A stretch of DNA of 60,255 bases from Yersinia aldovae ATCC 35236 (GCF_000173735.1 NZ_ACCB01000028.1:1-60255), one strand, 5' to 3'. Numbered from the stretch's first letter, positions 44,129 to 54,503 are shown. Numbers and translations: made by a program. The notes: generated by a model not told the origin, from the sequence alone.

Positions 44129-45411
44129 GTCTGATCCCCTTTTTTAGCTTTTATATCAGCAACTTTCAGCTTCAGTTGTGGGCGTTTCATTGGCAGCAAA
44201 CCTTGTGGACGCCAGATCATCATCAATACCATCAATGCACCTAACAGCAACATACTGTAAGCATTGAGATCACGCATTAATTCGCGCGAAACCACCAGCA
44301 GCACGGCAGCCAGAATCACTGCAAACTGTGATCCCATGCCGCCTAATACGACAATCGCCAACACAAAAGCCGATTCGACAAAAGTGAAAGATTCCGGGCT
44401 AACAAAACCTTGCCGGGCAGCGAACAACGTCCCCGCAAAACCAGCAAAAGCGGCGCTGATGGTAAATGCAGTCAGCTTAATTTTAGTTGGGCTGAGGCCC
44501 AGTGAACGGCAAGCAATTTCATCTTCACGCAACGCTTCCCATGCCCGACCCAGCGGCATACGCAGCAATCGATTGATCACAAATAACGTTAGGATCACCA
44601 ATAATAGCGCCACTAAATACAGGAAAATGATACGGTCACTTGGATCATAAGTCAGGCCAAAGAAATTGTGGAAAGTATCCCAACCACCGTCTTTCGCTGT
44701 ACGGCTAAACTCCAAACCAAACAAAGTAGGTTTAGGAATTTGGCTAATCCCATTTGGCCCTCCGGTGATTTCGGTGTTATTGAGCAACAAAATACGCACT
44801 ATTTCACCGAAGCCCAACGTCACGATCGCCAGATAATCACCGCGCAAACGTAATACCGGGAAACCCAGCAAGAAACCGGACAACGCGGCGACTATCCCCG
44901 CCAGTGGTAAACTCTCCCAGAAACCTAAACCGTAATAGTGATTCAGCAGAGCATAGGTATAAGCACCAATGGCATAAAAACCACCGTAACCCAGAACCAG
45001 CAAGCCTGATAACCCAACAACGACGTTCAACCCCAAACCCAACATGACGTAGATCAGTGTCAGCGTCGCGATATCAACTGAACCTCGGGAAACCAAAAAT
45101 GGCCAGGTGACTGCGGCGATAATAATGACAGCGGCTAAGAGTTTCTGGCGCACAGTCGTACCGTCAAAGCTGGGTAATACCCATGCCGGGCCGGAGACTT
45201 TTTTAATCCCTTGCTGGATGTACGGACGAACCAGTTGAAAGCAGAAAACCACCACACAGCCCGCCCCAATCCACAGCCAACGGACCTCAGCCGCACCCTG
45301 CACAATAAGTTTGGTACCATCTAACTGCAACTGCAATCCCATCACAAATGAGGCGAGGACGAATAAAACTACGGTCGAAATAATGGCATTGACGAAGTTG
45401 AGTTGTTTCAT
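44125..45411 (-). CDS. livM: Branched-chain amino acid ABC permease LivM
   Basis: LivM is an inner-membrane channel subunit of the Liv importer. The 428-residue protein has about ten helices; the family glycine-rich stretch is [27 protein letters not shown] and the ATPase-contact loop is [20 protein letters not shown]. Its N-terminal 90 residues, beyond the basic LivM core, are as in E. coli. It overlaps livH and livG by four bases each, showing coupled translation. Confidence 0.96.
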   Translation of the reverse strand: MKQLNFVNAIISTVVLFVLASFVMGLQLQLDGTKLIVQGAAEVRWLWIGAGCVVVFCFQLVRPYIQQGIKKVSGPAWVLPSFDGTTVRQKLLAAVIIIAAVTWPFLVSRGSVDIATLTLIYVMLGLGLNVVVGLSGLLVLGYGGFYAIGAYTYALLNHYYGLGFWESLPLAGIVAALSGFLLGFPVLRLRGDYLAIVTLGFGEIVRILLLNNTEITGGPNGISQIPKPTLFGLEFSRTAKDGGWDTFHNFFGLTYDPSDRIIFLYLVALLLVILTLFVINRLLRMPLGRAWEALREDEIACRSLGLSPTKIKLTAFTISAAFAGFAGTLFAARQGFVSPESFTFVESAFVLAIVVLGGMGSQFAVILAAVLLVVSRELMRDLNAYSMLLLGALMVLMMIWRPQGLLPMKRPQLKLKVADIKAKKGDQT

Positions 45412-46334
45412 ACTTTCTCAACCTCTGGACGGCCCAAGATCCCGGTTGGCATCACCAACAGCACAACGATTAACAGAGCAAATGAAACAGCATCTTTGTA
45501 TTCAGTGCTGAGGTAAGCAGAGGTCAAGGCTTCAGCGATACCCAGAATTAAGCCCCCAATCATCGCGCCCGGAATACTACCAATGCCGCCTAATACTGCG
45601 GCAGTAAAGGCTTTCATGCCTGCCATAAAGCCAATGTAAGGGTTAATAACACCATAGAATTGGCCGAGCAGCACACCTGCCACAGCCGCCATCAGCGCGC
45701 CAATCACAAAGGTTAGCGAAATAACGCGATCGGTGTTAATACCCAGCAAACTGGCCATTTTCAAATCTTCGGCACAAGCACGGCAAGCACGCCCCATACG
45801 GGAATAGCGGATAAACAGAGTCAGGGCTAACATGGCCAGGAAAGTAACAATCCAGATTGTCAGTTGCATGGTACTGATCGTCGCCGCAAAGCCATTGGTT
45901 TCAGCCAACGTCCACTGCCCGGTAACCAGACTCGGCAATGCTAAATCACGCGAACCTTGCGTCAGGCTGACATAATTTTGCAAGAAAATAGACATTCCGA
46001 TCGCCGAAATCAGCGCGATCAAGCGCTTAGAGCTACGAACAGGCTTATAAGCCACCCGTTCAATACTCCAACCGTAAGCGCTCGCGATCACAATCGAGAC
46101 TAAGAATGCGCAGCCGATCAGTAGCCAACTGGCATCAATCCCCACCATCATCAATGCGGCGATCACGATAAATGAGACGTAGCTGCCTATCATATACACT
46201 TCGCCGTGAGCGAAATTGATCATACCGATGATGCCGTACACCATGGTGTAACCAATGGCAATCAGCGCATAAGTGCTGCCCAACGTAACGCCGTTGAACA
46301 TCTGTTGCAGGAAATACAGAAACTGCTCTGACAT
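45408..46334 (-). CDS. livH: Branched-chain amino acid ABC permease LivH
   Basis: LivH is the partner channel of LivM, 308 residues with about eight helices. Conserved blocks are [37 protein letters not shown] (in parts), the coupling loop [21 protein letters not shown] and [30 protein letters not shown]. It follows livK by 161 bases that contain a hairpin attenuator and overlaps livM by four bases. Confidence 0.96.
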   Translation of the reverse strand: MSEQFLYFLQQMFNGVTLGSTYALIAIGYTMVYGIIGMINFAHGEVYMIGSYVSFIVIAALMMVGIDASWLLIGCAFLVSIVIASAYGWSIERVAYKPVRSSKRLIALISAIGMSIFLQNYVSLTQGSRDLALPSLVTGQWTLAETNGFAATISTMQLTIWIVTFLAMLALTLFIRYSRMGRACRACAEDLKMASLLGINTDRVISLTFVIGALMAAVAGVLLGQFYGVINPYIGFMAGMKAFTAAVLGGIGSIPGAMIGGLILGIAEALTSAYLSTEYKDAVSFALLIVVLLVMPTGILGRPEVEKV

Positions 46335-46408
46335 ACTCTAACCTTTTGATTCGCTTGCCTGGCTGCCCTAGTCAACTGTATCTATTCTGCTGTGTGCAGA
46401 GAGGAAAA

Positions 46409-46427
46409 ATCCCCCCGAAAGAGGGGA
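46409..46427 (-). terminator. Attenuating hairpin between livK and livH
   Basis: On the minus strand ATCCCCTC and the following GGGGGGAT form a short GC-rich stem followed by TTTTTCCTC, about 70 bases after the livK stop. It looks like a partial rho-independent terminator that would make binding protein more abundant than the membrane components. Confidence 0.7.
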
Positions 46428-46495
46428 TACGAGTTGGTAAAGGGGCCGGATTGCAACAAGAGCAACCCTACAACTTGATGATTCTAATATTATTG

Positions 46496-47611
46496 TTATT
46501 TGACTACGGAAGAAGAGCCGTCCGCGTGCCATTCAAAAATACCGAACTCAAACCCTTTAAGATCACCTTTCTCATCCCAGCTCAATGGTCCCATCACGGT
46601 TTCGACCGGTTTACCGGTTTTCAGATCCTTGACCAAATCAGCCGGTTCCTGGCTGCCACTTCGTTCCATTGCCGTCGTCAATGATTGCAGCGCAGCATAG
46701 GTGGTCCAGACAAATGGACCAGTCGGGTCCAGTTTTTTCGCTTTCAGCGCATCAACGATAGGTTGGTTAGTCGGAACCTGGTCATAACGCTTAGGTAATG
46801 TCACCAGCATACCTTCAGAGGCTGCACCCGCGATGTTAGACAGTGAAGAGTTCCCCACACCTTCTGGCCCCATAAAGCGAGCTGTCAGGCCGGCTTGTCT
46901 CGCCTGACGCAGGATTTGGCCCATCTCTGGGTAGTAACCGCCGAAATAGACGAAATCGACATTTTCTTTCTTCAGGCGAGCAACCAGTGTGGAGAAATCT
47001 TTATCCCCGGCAGTCACCCCCTGAAATAACACGGGTTCAGTGCCTTGCTGTTTCAAGCTGTCACGAACAGAACGTGCCAAGCCTTCACCGTATTGCTGCT
47101 TATCGTGTACCACAGCGATACGTTTAGGCTTGATAGTATCAAGGATATATTTAGCTGCCGTTGGGCCTTGGTCGGAGTCCAGGCCTGTGGTGCGCATAAT
47201 CATTTTATAACCACGGGTGGTCAGATCAGCGTTAGTCGCCGCAGGAGTGATCATAATCACGCCTTCATCTTCATAAATATCCGAAGCTGGCTGAGTTGAA
47301 GAGGAGCACAAATGGCCGATAACGTAACGGATACCGTCGTTAATGACTTTGTTAGCAACCGCTACCGCTTGTTTCGGGTCGCAAGCATCGTCGTATTCCA
47401 CGCCGACCAGTTTATCGCCCTTAATTCCACCTTTGGCGTTGATATCAGCAATAGCCTGACGCGCACCGATAAACTCCATGTCGCCATATTGAGCAACCGG
47501 GCCGGACATCGCACCCACAATGGCGATTTTTATGTCTTTCGCCAGCACAGAGTGGCTCATCGCCATTGCTATACACCCAGCCAGCAACACTTTACCTTTC
47601 GTTAATTTCAT
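46496..47611 (-). CDS. livK: Leucine/branched-chain amino acid binding protein LivK
   Basis: The periplasmic binding protein feeding the LivHMGF importer. The ATG at 47611 has GGGGA eight bases upstream and gives 371 residues with a signal peptide ([17 protein letters not shown]). Mature sequence [40 protein letters not shown] and the disulphide-bearing [19 protein letters not shown] follow the LivK/LivJ pattern; the order and C-terminus [10 protein letters not shown] favour LivK. E. coli has a second binding protein gene, livJ, beyond panM; here rpoH comes directly after panM, so only one is present in this region. Confidence 0.93.
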   Translation of the reverse strand: MKLTKGKVLLAGCIAMAMSHSVLAKDIKIAIVGAMSGPVAQYGDMEFIGARQAIADINAKGGIKGDKLVGVEYDDACDPKQAVAVANKVINDGIRYVIGHLCSSSTQPASDIYEDEGVIMITPAATNADLTTRGYKMIMRTTGLDSDQGPTAAKYILDTIKPKRIAVVHDKQQYGEGLARSVRDSLKQQGTEPVLFQGVTAGDKDFSTLVARLKKENVDFVYFGGYYPEMGQILRQARQAGLTARFMGPEGVGNSSLSNIAGAASEGMLVTLPKRYDQVPTNQPIVDALKAKKLDPTGPFVWTTYAALQSLTTAMERSGSQEPADLVKDLKTGKPVETVMGPLSWDEKGDLKGFEFGIFEWHADGSSSVVK

Positions 47612-47626
47612 CCGCGAATTCCCCAT

Positions 47627-48033
47627 CTGTCATTGTGAACGTGCTTGTTGTGTTTACCTGAACGTTTTATCACTAACGTAACGTTTTATTCATAAGTAAG
47701 AATGGTTTAGTCTCAAAAGAGGTGGTTTTTTCTAATAAGACTTTATTTTTCATACCATTAAACAGGAATTTTATGCTGCAAATCAACTAACACAAGCAGA
47801 AACAAGCGGTGTAAACAGCATAAAATTAGGATTAAATTGAATGGGTTTTACTCAAATGATAGTGGGTTGTGCTGGTTATGTGATCATTTACTCCGTGAAA
47901 ACTCGGAAAATGCAATAGCGAAAAAACATTTTCCGCCGTAAACGTACAGAAAAACTTACACAACACTCTGACCTGTAGTCTAGTACAATAAACCACAGCC
48001 CTTTCTCCCTTATCTTTTTATGGTCTCTCTGCG
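47627..48033. other. Divergent regulatory region between livK and panM
   Basis: No gene is supported. It contains a direct repeat AACGTTTTAT (47661-47670 and 47680-47689, 19 bases apart) near livK and a perfect 12-base inverted repeat AATTTTATGCTG / CAGCATAAAATT (47767-47778 and 47816-47827). The rest is AT-rich, expected to hold the livK and panM promoters, whose boxes I could not fix with confidence. Confidence 0.65.
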
Positions 48034-48444
48034 ATGAAACTGACTATTGAACGATTAACAATCCTTACCCATCAGGACCTTATAGATTTAGCTAAAATCT
48101 GGCCTGAACAACATTTTCCTGGACAGCTACGGGAAGCCACTTGGCAACGGTGGATTAACGAGGGTAAACCGCTCTTTGCAGCGCGTTTCAATGATCGTCT
48201 GTTGGGTGCAGTCAAAGTGGTTGTTCATGGTCAGCGAGCGGAGTTAGTGGATTTATGTGTCAGAGAAGTGACGCGTCGCCGTGGTGTCGGATTATATCTG
48301 ATGGAAGAAACGCTGCGTCAGCTACCAGAAGTGAAGCACTGGTATCTGGCTCATGAGCAGGTGAGTGCGATAAATAGAGCAGAGATGGGCGCGTTTATGC
48401 GTGCTTGTGGGTTTAGCGACGTCACTCAGGGCTGGCAACGCTAG
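48034..48444 (+). CDS. panM: PanD maturation/regulation factor PanM (PanZ)
   Basis: PanM (PanZ, formerly YhhK) is a GNAT-fold protein that binds acetyl-CoA and triggers self-cleavage of the PanD aspartate decarboxylase proenzyme in pantothenate synthesis. The 136-residue protein begins MKLTIERL and has LAKIWPEQHFP, the region LVDLCVREVTRRRGVGLYLMEE with the acetyl-CoA R-R-x-G-x-G loop, and AFMRACGFSDVTQGWQR. E. coli PanM is 127 residues. It is a single gene between livK and rpoH. Confidence 0.92.
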   Translation: MKLTIERLTILTHQDLIDLAKIWPEQHFPGQLREATWQRWINEGKPLFAARFNDRLLGAVKVVVHGQRAELVDLCVREVTRRRGVGLYLMEETLRQLPEVKHWYLAHEQVSAINRAEMGAFMRACGFSDVTQGWQR

Positions 48445-48462
48445 CTACGGTGGTAAAAAGCA

Positions 48463-48488
48463 AAAGGGCGATATCGCTATCGCCCTTT
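48463..48488. terminator. Bidirectional terminator between panM and rpoH
   Basis: AAAGGGCGATA (48463-48473) pairs perfectly with TATCGCCCTTT (48478-48488) around TCGC. Seen from rpoH (minus strand) it ends in CCCTTTTGCTTTTT; seen from panM it ends in CCCTTTCT. It lies 19 bases after panM and 36 bases after rpoH. Confidence 0.85.
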
Positions 48489-48523
48489 CTGTCATGTTAC
48501 GTCACAGCATCTGTATTGCTGTA

Positions 48524-49381
48524 TCAGGCCTCAATTGCCATACGTAATTTTTTCATCGCGTTCTTTTCAAGCTGGCGTACGCGTTCAGCTGATACACCGT
48601 ACTGATCGGCCAGTTCCTGCAATGTTGACTTATTGTCATCATCCAGCCAGCGAGCACGGATAATATGCTGGCTACGCTCATCCAACCCCTCCATCGCATA
48701 AGACAGTTTGTCTGCGGCGTGGCTATCCCAGTTATCTTCTTCAATGCCATCGGCAAAATCAGAACTTTTATCCTGTAGATATAAAACCGGGGCCATAGAG
48801 TGACCATCGCGAGCTTCGTCATCGGGAGAGGGATCAAACGTCATATCCTGAGCGGACATGCGTGACTCCATCTCGCGAACGTCTTTACTGGTTACACCCA
48901 GTTCTTTGGCAACCAGTTCAACTTCATCCTGATTGAACCAACCAAGCCGCTGCTTAGTTTTACGCAAGTTGAAGAATAGCTTACGCTGGGCTTTAGTGGT
49001 TGCGACTTTCACAATACGCCAGTTGCGCAGCACATATTCATGAATTTCTGCTTTGATCCAGTGTACAGCAAAGGACACCAGACGAACCCCAACTTCAGGG
49101 TTAAAACGGCGAACCGCTTTCATCAAGCCAATATTACCTTCCTGAATAAGGTCAGCCTGTGGCAAACCATATCCAGAATAGTTGCGGGCAACATGAGCGA
49201 CAAAGCGCAGGTGAGACAGGATAAGCTGTTTAGCCGCTCCCAGATCGCCCTGGTAATGCAGCCGTTCAGCCAGCTCACGCTCTTCCTCTGCGGTCAGCAT
49301 CGGATAGGCATTGGCAGCCCGAATATAGGCTTCCAAACTGCCCTGCGGTACTAAGGCTAAAGTTTGCATTTCTTTGGTCAT
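48524..49381 (-). CDS. rpoH: Heat-shock sigma factor RpoH (sigma 32)
   Basis: RpoH directs RNA polymerase to heat-shock promoters. The 285-residue protein shows sigma region 2 ([20 protein letters not shown], then [20 protein letters not shown]), the RpoH box QRKLFFNLR at residues 132-140, which is specific for this sigma group, and region 4 ([28 protein letters not shown]). It is separated from ftsX by 285 bases that would contain its own promoters. Heat control through mRNA structure is known in E. coli but not assessable by eye. Confidence 0.97.
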   Translation of the reverse strand: MTKEMQTLALVPQGSLEAYIRAANAYPMLTAEEERELAERLHYQGDLGAAKQLILSHLRFVAHVARNYSGYGLPQADLIQEGNIGLMKAVRRFNPEVGVRLVSFAVHWIKAEIHEYVLRNWRIVKVATTKAQRKLFFNLRKTKQRLGWFNQDEVELVAKELGVTSKDVREMESRMSAQDMTFDPSPDDEARDGHSMAPVLYLQDKSSDFADGIEEDNWDSHAADKLSYAMEGLDERSQHIIRARWLDDDNKSTLQELADQYGVSAERVRQLEKNAMKKLRMAIEA

Positions 49382-49611
49382 TCAAAACCCTCTCAGCATG
49401 TTTAGTGCAAATCTCTCAGCGCGCATATTTTAGCATCTGTTTAAACAGATTCAAGCACTGGACACCTTATCATTTCACTGTATTTTTCGACCGGCTATTG
49501 CTGTGAAAGTTCCAACGGGAACGCACTTTTTGCCAACGGAGCATAGCAATTAACGCAGCATATATCAGAGGAAAAGCAGTTGGGATTCAGCAGTAGAATC
49601 AGTACGAAATC

Positions 49612-49652
49612 ACTATTTCCCTGCATGATATGCACACTTGCAGGGAAATAGT
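49612..49652. other. Long perfect inverted repeat between ftsX and rpoH
   Basis: ACTATTTCCCTGCA (49612-49625) and TGCAGGGAAATAGT (49639-49652) are exact complements, a 14-base stem with a 13-base loop, 15 bases beyond the ftsX stop. No T run follows on either strand, so it may be an intercistronic stabiliser, a weak terminator for ftsX, or an operator of rpoH. Confidence 0.7.
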
Positions 49653-49666
49653 ATAACAAACATTTT

Positions 49667-50620
49667 TTACTGCGGTGTAAATCGACGTAAATGTTGAACC
49701 GTTGCTAGCCAAGCGGCGATCCAGCCGATCATGGCAGAGATCAAGACCAACAGCAGGCACTCATCCCAGCTCAAACCATGTAGAGTAAAGTGCGTACCAA
49801 ATACCGTTGCGACCTGCGTGACAACAGAACCAAGCTTCCACACCAACGCCTCGGAGAGTATCAGCGATAACACCGCACCACCCAATCCCAGCATCGCCCC
49901 GCCATTTAGGAATGGCCGCAGAATGAACCCATCTGTTGCACCAATTAATTTCATAACATTGATAGTATCGCGGCGGCTAAAGATGCTCAGACGTACACTG
50001 TTACCAATGACCAGGAAGACTGCGACCACCATCAGAACGCCAATCATTGCCGCGACCTGCCCTACCAGCCCGGTGAGCGCTGCCAGGCGAGCGAACCAGC
50101 TATCATCCATACGGACTTCGGCAACACCTTCAACCTTACTTACACGTTCACGCAGCGTATCGAGCGTGCCGGAACTTTGGAAATCCAACTTAGGCGTGAT
50201 AATCGCGACCGCAGGCAGCGGATTCTCCTCCAACATATCCAGCGCACCACCAAAACCGGACCAGTTACGGAACTCTCCCATCGCTTCTTCGCGTGACAGA
50301 TAATTCACCTTTTCAACGCCAACTTCTGCTTTCAGGGTGATAACCACATTTTCAGCCGCACTGTCATCCAAAGCTTTATCCAGATAGACCGTCAATTGCG
50401 GCGTTGGATACCATTGATCTGCTGCCTGACTCACGTTCTTCCACACGATATAGCACACACTTGGCAGCGTCAGGGAGATGGCTATCACCATCACCGTTAA
50501 CAGCGTGGCTAAGGGTTGACGCATGATATCCGCGATGGCATTGACCCACGAGTAACGCCACTGCTCACGCCAGCCGCCTTTCAGCGCCTTGGTTTTTGCT
50601 TTCTGTGCGTTATTCGCCAT
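49667..50620 (-). CDS. ftsX: Cell division ABC permease-like protein FtsX
   Basis: FtsX is the four-helix membrane partner of FtsE; the complex couples septal ring assembly to activation of peptidoglycan amidases through EnvC. The 317-residue protein has a basic N-terminal cytoplasmic segment, one helix ([21 protein letters not shown]), a large periplasmic domain, then three more helices of the MacB/FtsX type ([53 protein letters not shown]). It overlaps ftsE by 11 bases. E. coli FtsX is 352 residues, with a longer N-terminus. Confidence 0.94.
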   Translation of the reverse strand: MANNAQKAKTKALKGGWREQWRYSWVNAIADIMRQPLATLLTVMVIAISLTLPSVCYIVWKNVSQAADQWYPTPQLTVYLDKALDDSAAENVVITLKAEVGVEKVNYLSREEAMGEFRNWSGFGGALDMLEENPLPAVAIITPKLDFQSSGTLDTLRERVSKVEGVAEVRMDDSWFARLAALTGLVGQVAAMIGVLMVVAVFLVIGNSVRLSIFSRRDTINVMKLIGATDGFILRPFLNGGAMLGLGGAVLSLILSEALVWKLGSVVTQVATVFGTHFTLHGLSWDECLLLVLISAMIGWIAAWLATVQHLRRFTPQ

Positions 50621-51278
50621 GATGCGCTCCTAACATCCGCCCCTGACTCAGGGTCAGAGTCGGGTAGCGCCGCCGGGCAATCAACGACGTATCATGGGTA
50701 GCCATCAATACAGTGACGCCCACACGGTTAAACTCTTCAAACAGACGCAATATCCCTTCAGATAAAGCATCATCCAGATTACCGGTCGGTTCATCTGCCA
50801 GCAATACCACAGGTTTGTTTACCACTGCGCGGGCAATGCCCACTCGCTGCTGCTCACCACCCGATAGCTGGATAGGGAAATTTTTCGCCTTATCCAATAA
50901 CCCAACTTTATCCAGTGCTGCCGATACCCTACGGCGAATATCTTCGGTACTGGCACCGGCGATAATCAGTGGCATCGCGACATTGTCGTATACCGTTCTG
51001 TCGAGCAGCAGATGATGATCCTGAAAGATCATCCCGATCTGGCGGCGCAGAAACGGCACTTCGCGGTTTTTTAGACGGCTAATATCGTGACCGCCAAACC
51101 AAATATGGCCAGCGCTGGGCCGCTCGATACCACAAATCAGCTTCAGCAAAGTACTTTTACCCGCACCTGAATGGCCGGTCAAAAACGCCATTTCCGCTGG
51201 GCGCAGATGAAAGTCTACCCCTTGCAGTGCCTGTCGTCCGCCCAGATAAGCTTTACTGACCTGTTCAAAGCGAATCAT
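50610..51278 (-). CDS. ftsE: Cell division ATP-binding protein FtsE
   Basis: FtsE is the ATPase of the FtsEX division complex. The 222-residue sequence has Walker [11 protein letters not shown] near residue 35, Q-loop [18 protein letters not shown], signature [16 protein letters not shown], Walker [15 protein letters not shown] and H-loop MATHDTSLI. It starts five bases after the ftsY stop and overlaps ftsX by 11 bases: the conserved ftsYEX operon. Confidence 0.96.
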   Translation of the reverse strand: MIRFEQVSKAYLGGRQALQGVDFHLRPAEMAFLTGHSGAGKSTLLKLICGIERPSAGHIWFGGHDISRLKNREVPFLRRQIGMIFQDHHLLLDRTVYDNVAMPLIIAGASTEDIRRRVSAALDKVGLLDKAKNFPIQLSGGEQQRVGIARAVVNKPVVLLADEPTGNLDDALSEGILRLFEEFNRVGVTVLMATHDTSLIARRRYPTLTLSQGRMLGAHHGE

Positions 51279-51283
51279 CCGTT

Positions 51284-52799
51284 TTAATCCTCTCGGGCAA
51301 AAAGAGCCTCAATAAAATCGTCAGCCTTAAATGGCCGTAAATCTTCTATGCCTTCCCCTACACCGATATAACGGATTGGGATACCGAACTGATTGGCGAT
51401 AGCAAAAATCACCCCACCTTTGGCGGTGCCATCAAGTTTAGTCAGGGTAATCCCGGTCAGGCCCACCGCTTCATTAAACAACTTCGCCTGACTCACCGCA
51501 TTTTGTCCGGTACTGGCATCCAACGTCAGCATAACCTCATGGGGGGCATCGCCGTCCAGTTTTTTCATTACCCGGACAATCTTCTTCAGCTCTTCCATCA
51601 GATGGGCTTTATTCTGTAAACGCCCAGCAGTATCAGCCAACAACACATCGATCCCACGAGCTTTAGCTGCCTGAATCGCATCAAAAATAAACGGAAGCTG
51701 AATCTGCACCCGTATGCTGTGCGACCACCGCAATCTTGTTGCGATCACCCCATACCTGCAACTGTTCAACCGCCGCCGCACGGAAAGTATCACCCGCAGC
51801 CAACATGACAGATTTACCTTCAGCCTGGAACTGGCGTGCCAACTTGCCGATAGTCGTCGTTTTACCTACACCATTGACGCCAACCATCAAAATGACAAAG
51901 GGATTTTTACCACTGACATCTAATGGTTTGTCTACTTTAGACAGAATTTCAGACATTTCCTCTTTGAGCTTACCATACAGTGCCTCGGCATCTTTTAGCT
52001 GCTTACGGCTGGCATGTTCGGTCAGAGAAGTAATGATTTTACGGGTAGTTTCGACACCAACGTCGGCGATCAGGAGCTGTTCTTCTAATTCTTCAAACAG
52101 ATCGTCGTCGATTTTCTTACCGCTGAACAGCCCCATAAAACCAGAGCCAAGATTCTGCTTGGTTTTGATTAGACTGCGTTTTAAGCGCGCGAAGAAACCT
52201 TCTTTAGTTGGCCGCTCTTGTTCTTGAGCAACTACCGCTACGATTTCGTTTTCAAGCGCTTTTTCTGGCTCAAATTCGTCTTCAACTTCTTCAACAACAG
52301 ATTCTTCGACAACCTCAACCGGTGCCTCCTCCGCGAGAGCTTGCGGTGCGGGTGTATCGATAACGATATTATTTTCTGTTAACGGTAATTCTGGCGCACT
52401 GATAGAACCTTCATCCCATTCAGTAATATTATCGTCTGCGGTCTGATGCTGCGAAAAATGATGCTGTAAATATTGTGGATTTGAAGAGATATCAACAGGT
52501 TTTTCAATGACCTGTACAGTAGGCCTGGCATCCGCCTCTGGCAACGTTTCAGCCGCAGCTTCACTGACAGCGCTGCTATCCCATTCACCCAGTGTAACGG
52601 TGCCAGGCTCTTCTACTGGTTCTGCCTCAACAAGCATATGTTCTGATGTTGTTTCAGCCTGTTTTTCACTGATGCCGCGCTCTACCGCTTGCTCAGTAAC
52701 GCTTTCTTTTTCAGTCGCCAGCGGCTCTGTTGTTTGTTCTTCGCTCTGACGGCCAAGACCTAGCCAGGAAAGAAACCCACGTTTTTTTTCTTTTGCCAT
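51284..52799 (-). pseudogene. ftsY: Signal recognition particle receptor FtsY, frameshifted
   Basis: FtsY is the SRP receptor GTPase that docks ribosome-SRP complexes at the membrane. From 52799 the first frame gives the acidic A domain (to about residue 200), the N domain and the first GTPase motif GVNGVGKTTTIGKLARQ, then DTFRAAAVEQLQVWG and AQHTGADSASV, and stops at once. One frame over the protein resumes exactly: IFDAIQAAKARGIDVLLADTAGRLQNK, TKLDGTAKGG, EALFARED. Removing one base from the run at 51689-51691 (GTTTATTTTT to GTTATTTTT on the coding strand) rebuilds a protein of about 504 residues. As ftsY is essential in E. coli, an error in the sequence is likelier than a real null allele. 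Confidence 0.93.
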
Positions 52800-53046
52800 T
52801 TGCGACTACACTCCTCGCGGTTTAATCATGGCTTTACCCTGATGACTTCGGGTCTGCATAAATAAGATAATAGTCCGCAAGTCTAACACTTTCCCCTGAA
52901 CAGCAACACGCGCACGATGCTGCTTTCTAATGTGAATTCAGTCAACAAAGGTTTAACGTTTCCCCCATACCACAGTCGTAGGTAGAATAGCGACTAACTC
53001 TTTTATTCAGCGCTGCAATATTGGCCAACTTTCAAGCAAGCAATCT

Positions 53047-53724
53047 ATGGCAAAGCGACCTATAACAACACAATCTACAACCAAGCGATCCACGGCAAAA
53101 CAGAGTTCATCACAGCCAGCAGGACAAATCCGTATCATTGGCGGCAAATGGCGTGGGCGCAAACTGCCGGTGCCTGATAGCCCAGGGCTGCGTCCTACCA
53201 CTGATCGGGTAAGAGAAACACTGTTCAACTGGCTCGCGCCAATGATTCAGGGTGTGCGGTGTCTCGATTGCTTTGCCGGTAGTGGTGCCTTGGGATTGGA
53301 AGCGCTATCCCGTTACGCCAATGAAGCCGTGTTGCTCGAAGCCGATCGCAATGTTGCTAAACAACTGAGCAGTAACCTGACATTACTGCAAGCCGAGAAC
53401 GGGTTGGTGGTGAATACCAATTCTTTACAATGGCTTGCCGAACCGGGGCAACCTTTCGACCTGGTATTCCTCGACCCTCCTTTCCGCAAAGGTTTGTTGG
53501 CTGAAACCATCACGTTGCTGGAGCAACATAACTGGCTAACCGACGAAGCCTGGATTTACGTTGAGGCTGAGGCAGAAAGCGCCGCTACTGATGTCCCCGC
53601 CAGTTGGCAATTACATCGTGAGAAAATTGCCGGCCAAGTAGCCTATCGTCTTTATATTCGAAATAAACAGATTCGCCAACACGCTGTTTCAGCGGAAGAA
53701 CAGGAGCAACACCATGTGGATTAA
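53047..53724 (+). CDS. rsmD: 16S rRNA (guanine966-N2)-methyltransferase RsmD
   Basis: RsmD methylates G966 of 16S rRNA in the 30S subunit using SAM. The 225-residue protein has a variable basic N-terminus (about 30 residues, longer than in E. coli), then GQIRIIGGKWRGRKLPVPDSPGLRPTTDRVRET, the SAM loop LDCFAGSGALGLEALSRYA and the catalytic motif LVFLDPPFRKG (DPPF). Divergent from ftsY, it overlaps yhhL by 11 bases. Order as in E. coli. Confidence 0.95.
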   Translation: MAKRPITTQSTTKRSTAKQSSSQPAGQIRIIGGKWRGRKLPVPDSPGLRPTTDRVRETLFNWLAPMIQGVRCLDCFAGSGALGLEALSRYANEAVLLEADRNVAKQLSSNLTLLQAENGLVVNTNSLQWLAEPGQPFDLVFLDPPFRKGLLAETITLLEQHNWLTDEAWIYVEAEAESAATDVPASWQLHREKIAGQVAYRLYIRNKQIRQHAVSAEEQEQHHVD

Positions 53725-53986
53725 TCTCGGCCGGTTACTGATGTTAGGAGTATGGTTTTTCTTACTGTTGAACCTATTCCAGCCGTTCCCTAAGCCATTG
53801 AGGTACTTTATTAATGTTGCCATGATATTTATGGTTCTAATGCATGGTTTGCAATTGGTACTACTCAAGTCGACACAACCCAAAGATCAGCCGATCAGTG
53901 GCTGGCAACAACTCAAAATCTTTGTTTTTGGTGTCTTTGAATTACTGGTCTGGCAGAAGAAACAGCCACCCCTGCTTAAAAAATAA
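53714..53986 (+). CDS. yhhL: DUF1145 membrane protein YhhL
   Basis: A 90-residue inner-membrane protein of the DUF1145 family with two or three hydrophobic segments (LLMLGVWFFLLLNLF, YFINVAMIFMVLMHGLQLVLL) and a short basic tail. It overlaps rsmD by 11 bases and is likely translated with it. Function is not known. Same position as in E. coli. Confidence 0.9.
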   Translation: MWINLGRLLMLGVWFFLLLNLFQPFPKPLRYFINVAMIFMVLMHGLQLVLLKSTQPKDQPISGWQQLKIFVFGVFELLVWQKKQPPLLKK

Positions 53987-54045
53987 TATCCGCGCCATCA
54001 TGACAGGTTCTGCTATATATCGTTAACTATCATGGTAATGGGTAT

Positions 54046-54465
54046 TTATTTAGCCACTGGATTTGGGGTAAAGGCGATATAGCGGTTGCCTTGTAACTGT
54101 AGTGTTCCCTGCGCCCCTAATTCAATCCGGTTATATTCCTGCTGCGGCAGTACCATTTTGATTCCACTGCCGTTTTTCGCTTCATTACCCCCCTTAATAT
54201 CAATACCATTCTTGATACCCATACTGTTTACCGATGGGCGGAAATAAACCTCATAACGCTTTTCTTCTGCCACGATCTCCTCGCGTTGACGCGAACGGCG
54301 ATTCGGAGCCAGCACCTCTTTTTTATCCGACACGTCTACTTGTAGACTACGTACAGCCGCGCGGTCGTTTTCAGTTTCCTGCTGTTTTTTCTGCCAATAT
54401 TGGCGACTCGCCAATACAACAATTACTATAACGACAGCAATAAACAACAATGGGGGTTTATTCAT
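54046..54465 (-). CDS. yhhM: DUF2500 protein YhhM
   Basis: A 139-residue protein with one N-terminal membrane helix (PPLLFIAVVIVIVVLAS) and a soluble domain of the DUF2500 family: RSRQREEIVAEEKRYEVYF, LPQQEYNRIELGAQGTLQLQGNRYIAF. E. coli YhhM is 119 residues; the excess is a Gly/Asn/Lys-rich stretch (NGIDIKGGNEAKNGSGIKM, about residues 85-104) with an imperfect internal repeat. Function unknown. It is oriented opposite to yhhL and downstream of the DUF1820 gene on the same strand. Confidence 0.88.
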   Translation of the reverse strand: MNKPPLLFIAVVIVIVVLASRQYWQKKQQETENDRAAVRSLQVDVSDKKEVLAPNRRSRQREEIVAEEKRYEVYFRPSVNSMGIKNGIDIKGGNEAKNGSGIKMVLPQQEYNRIELGAQGTLQLQGNRYIAFTPNPVAK

Positions 54466-54503
54466 AATAATATTACGTGGTCGCGCTATCTTGCGGGATA
54501 TAT

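Noticed and set aside
51680-51700. Programmed ribosomal frameshift in ftsY
   Set aside because: No stem-loop or classic slippery heptamer was evident, and ftsY is a single frame in other enterobacteria; a base error is simpler.
51284-51793. Separate small gene for the C-terminal GTPase part of FtsY
   Set aside because: Its first about 40 codons are a shadow of the other frame; the rest is simply the second half of ftsY after a one-base shift.
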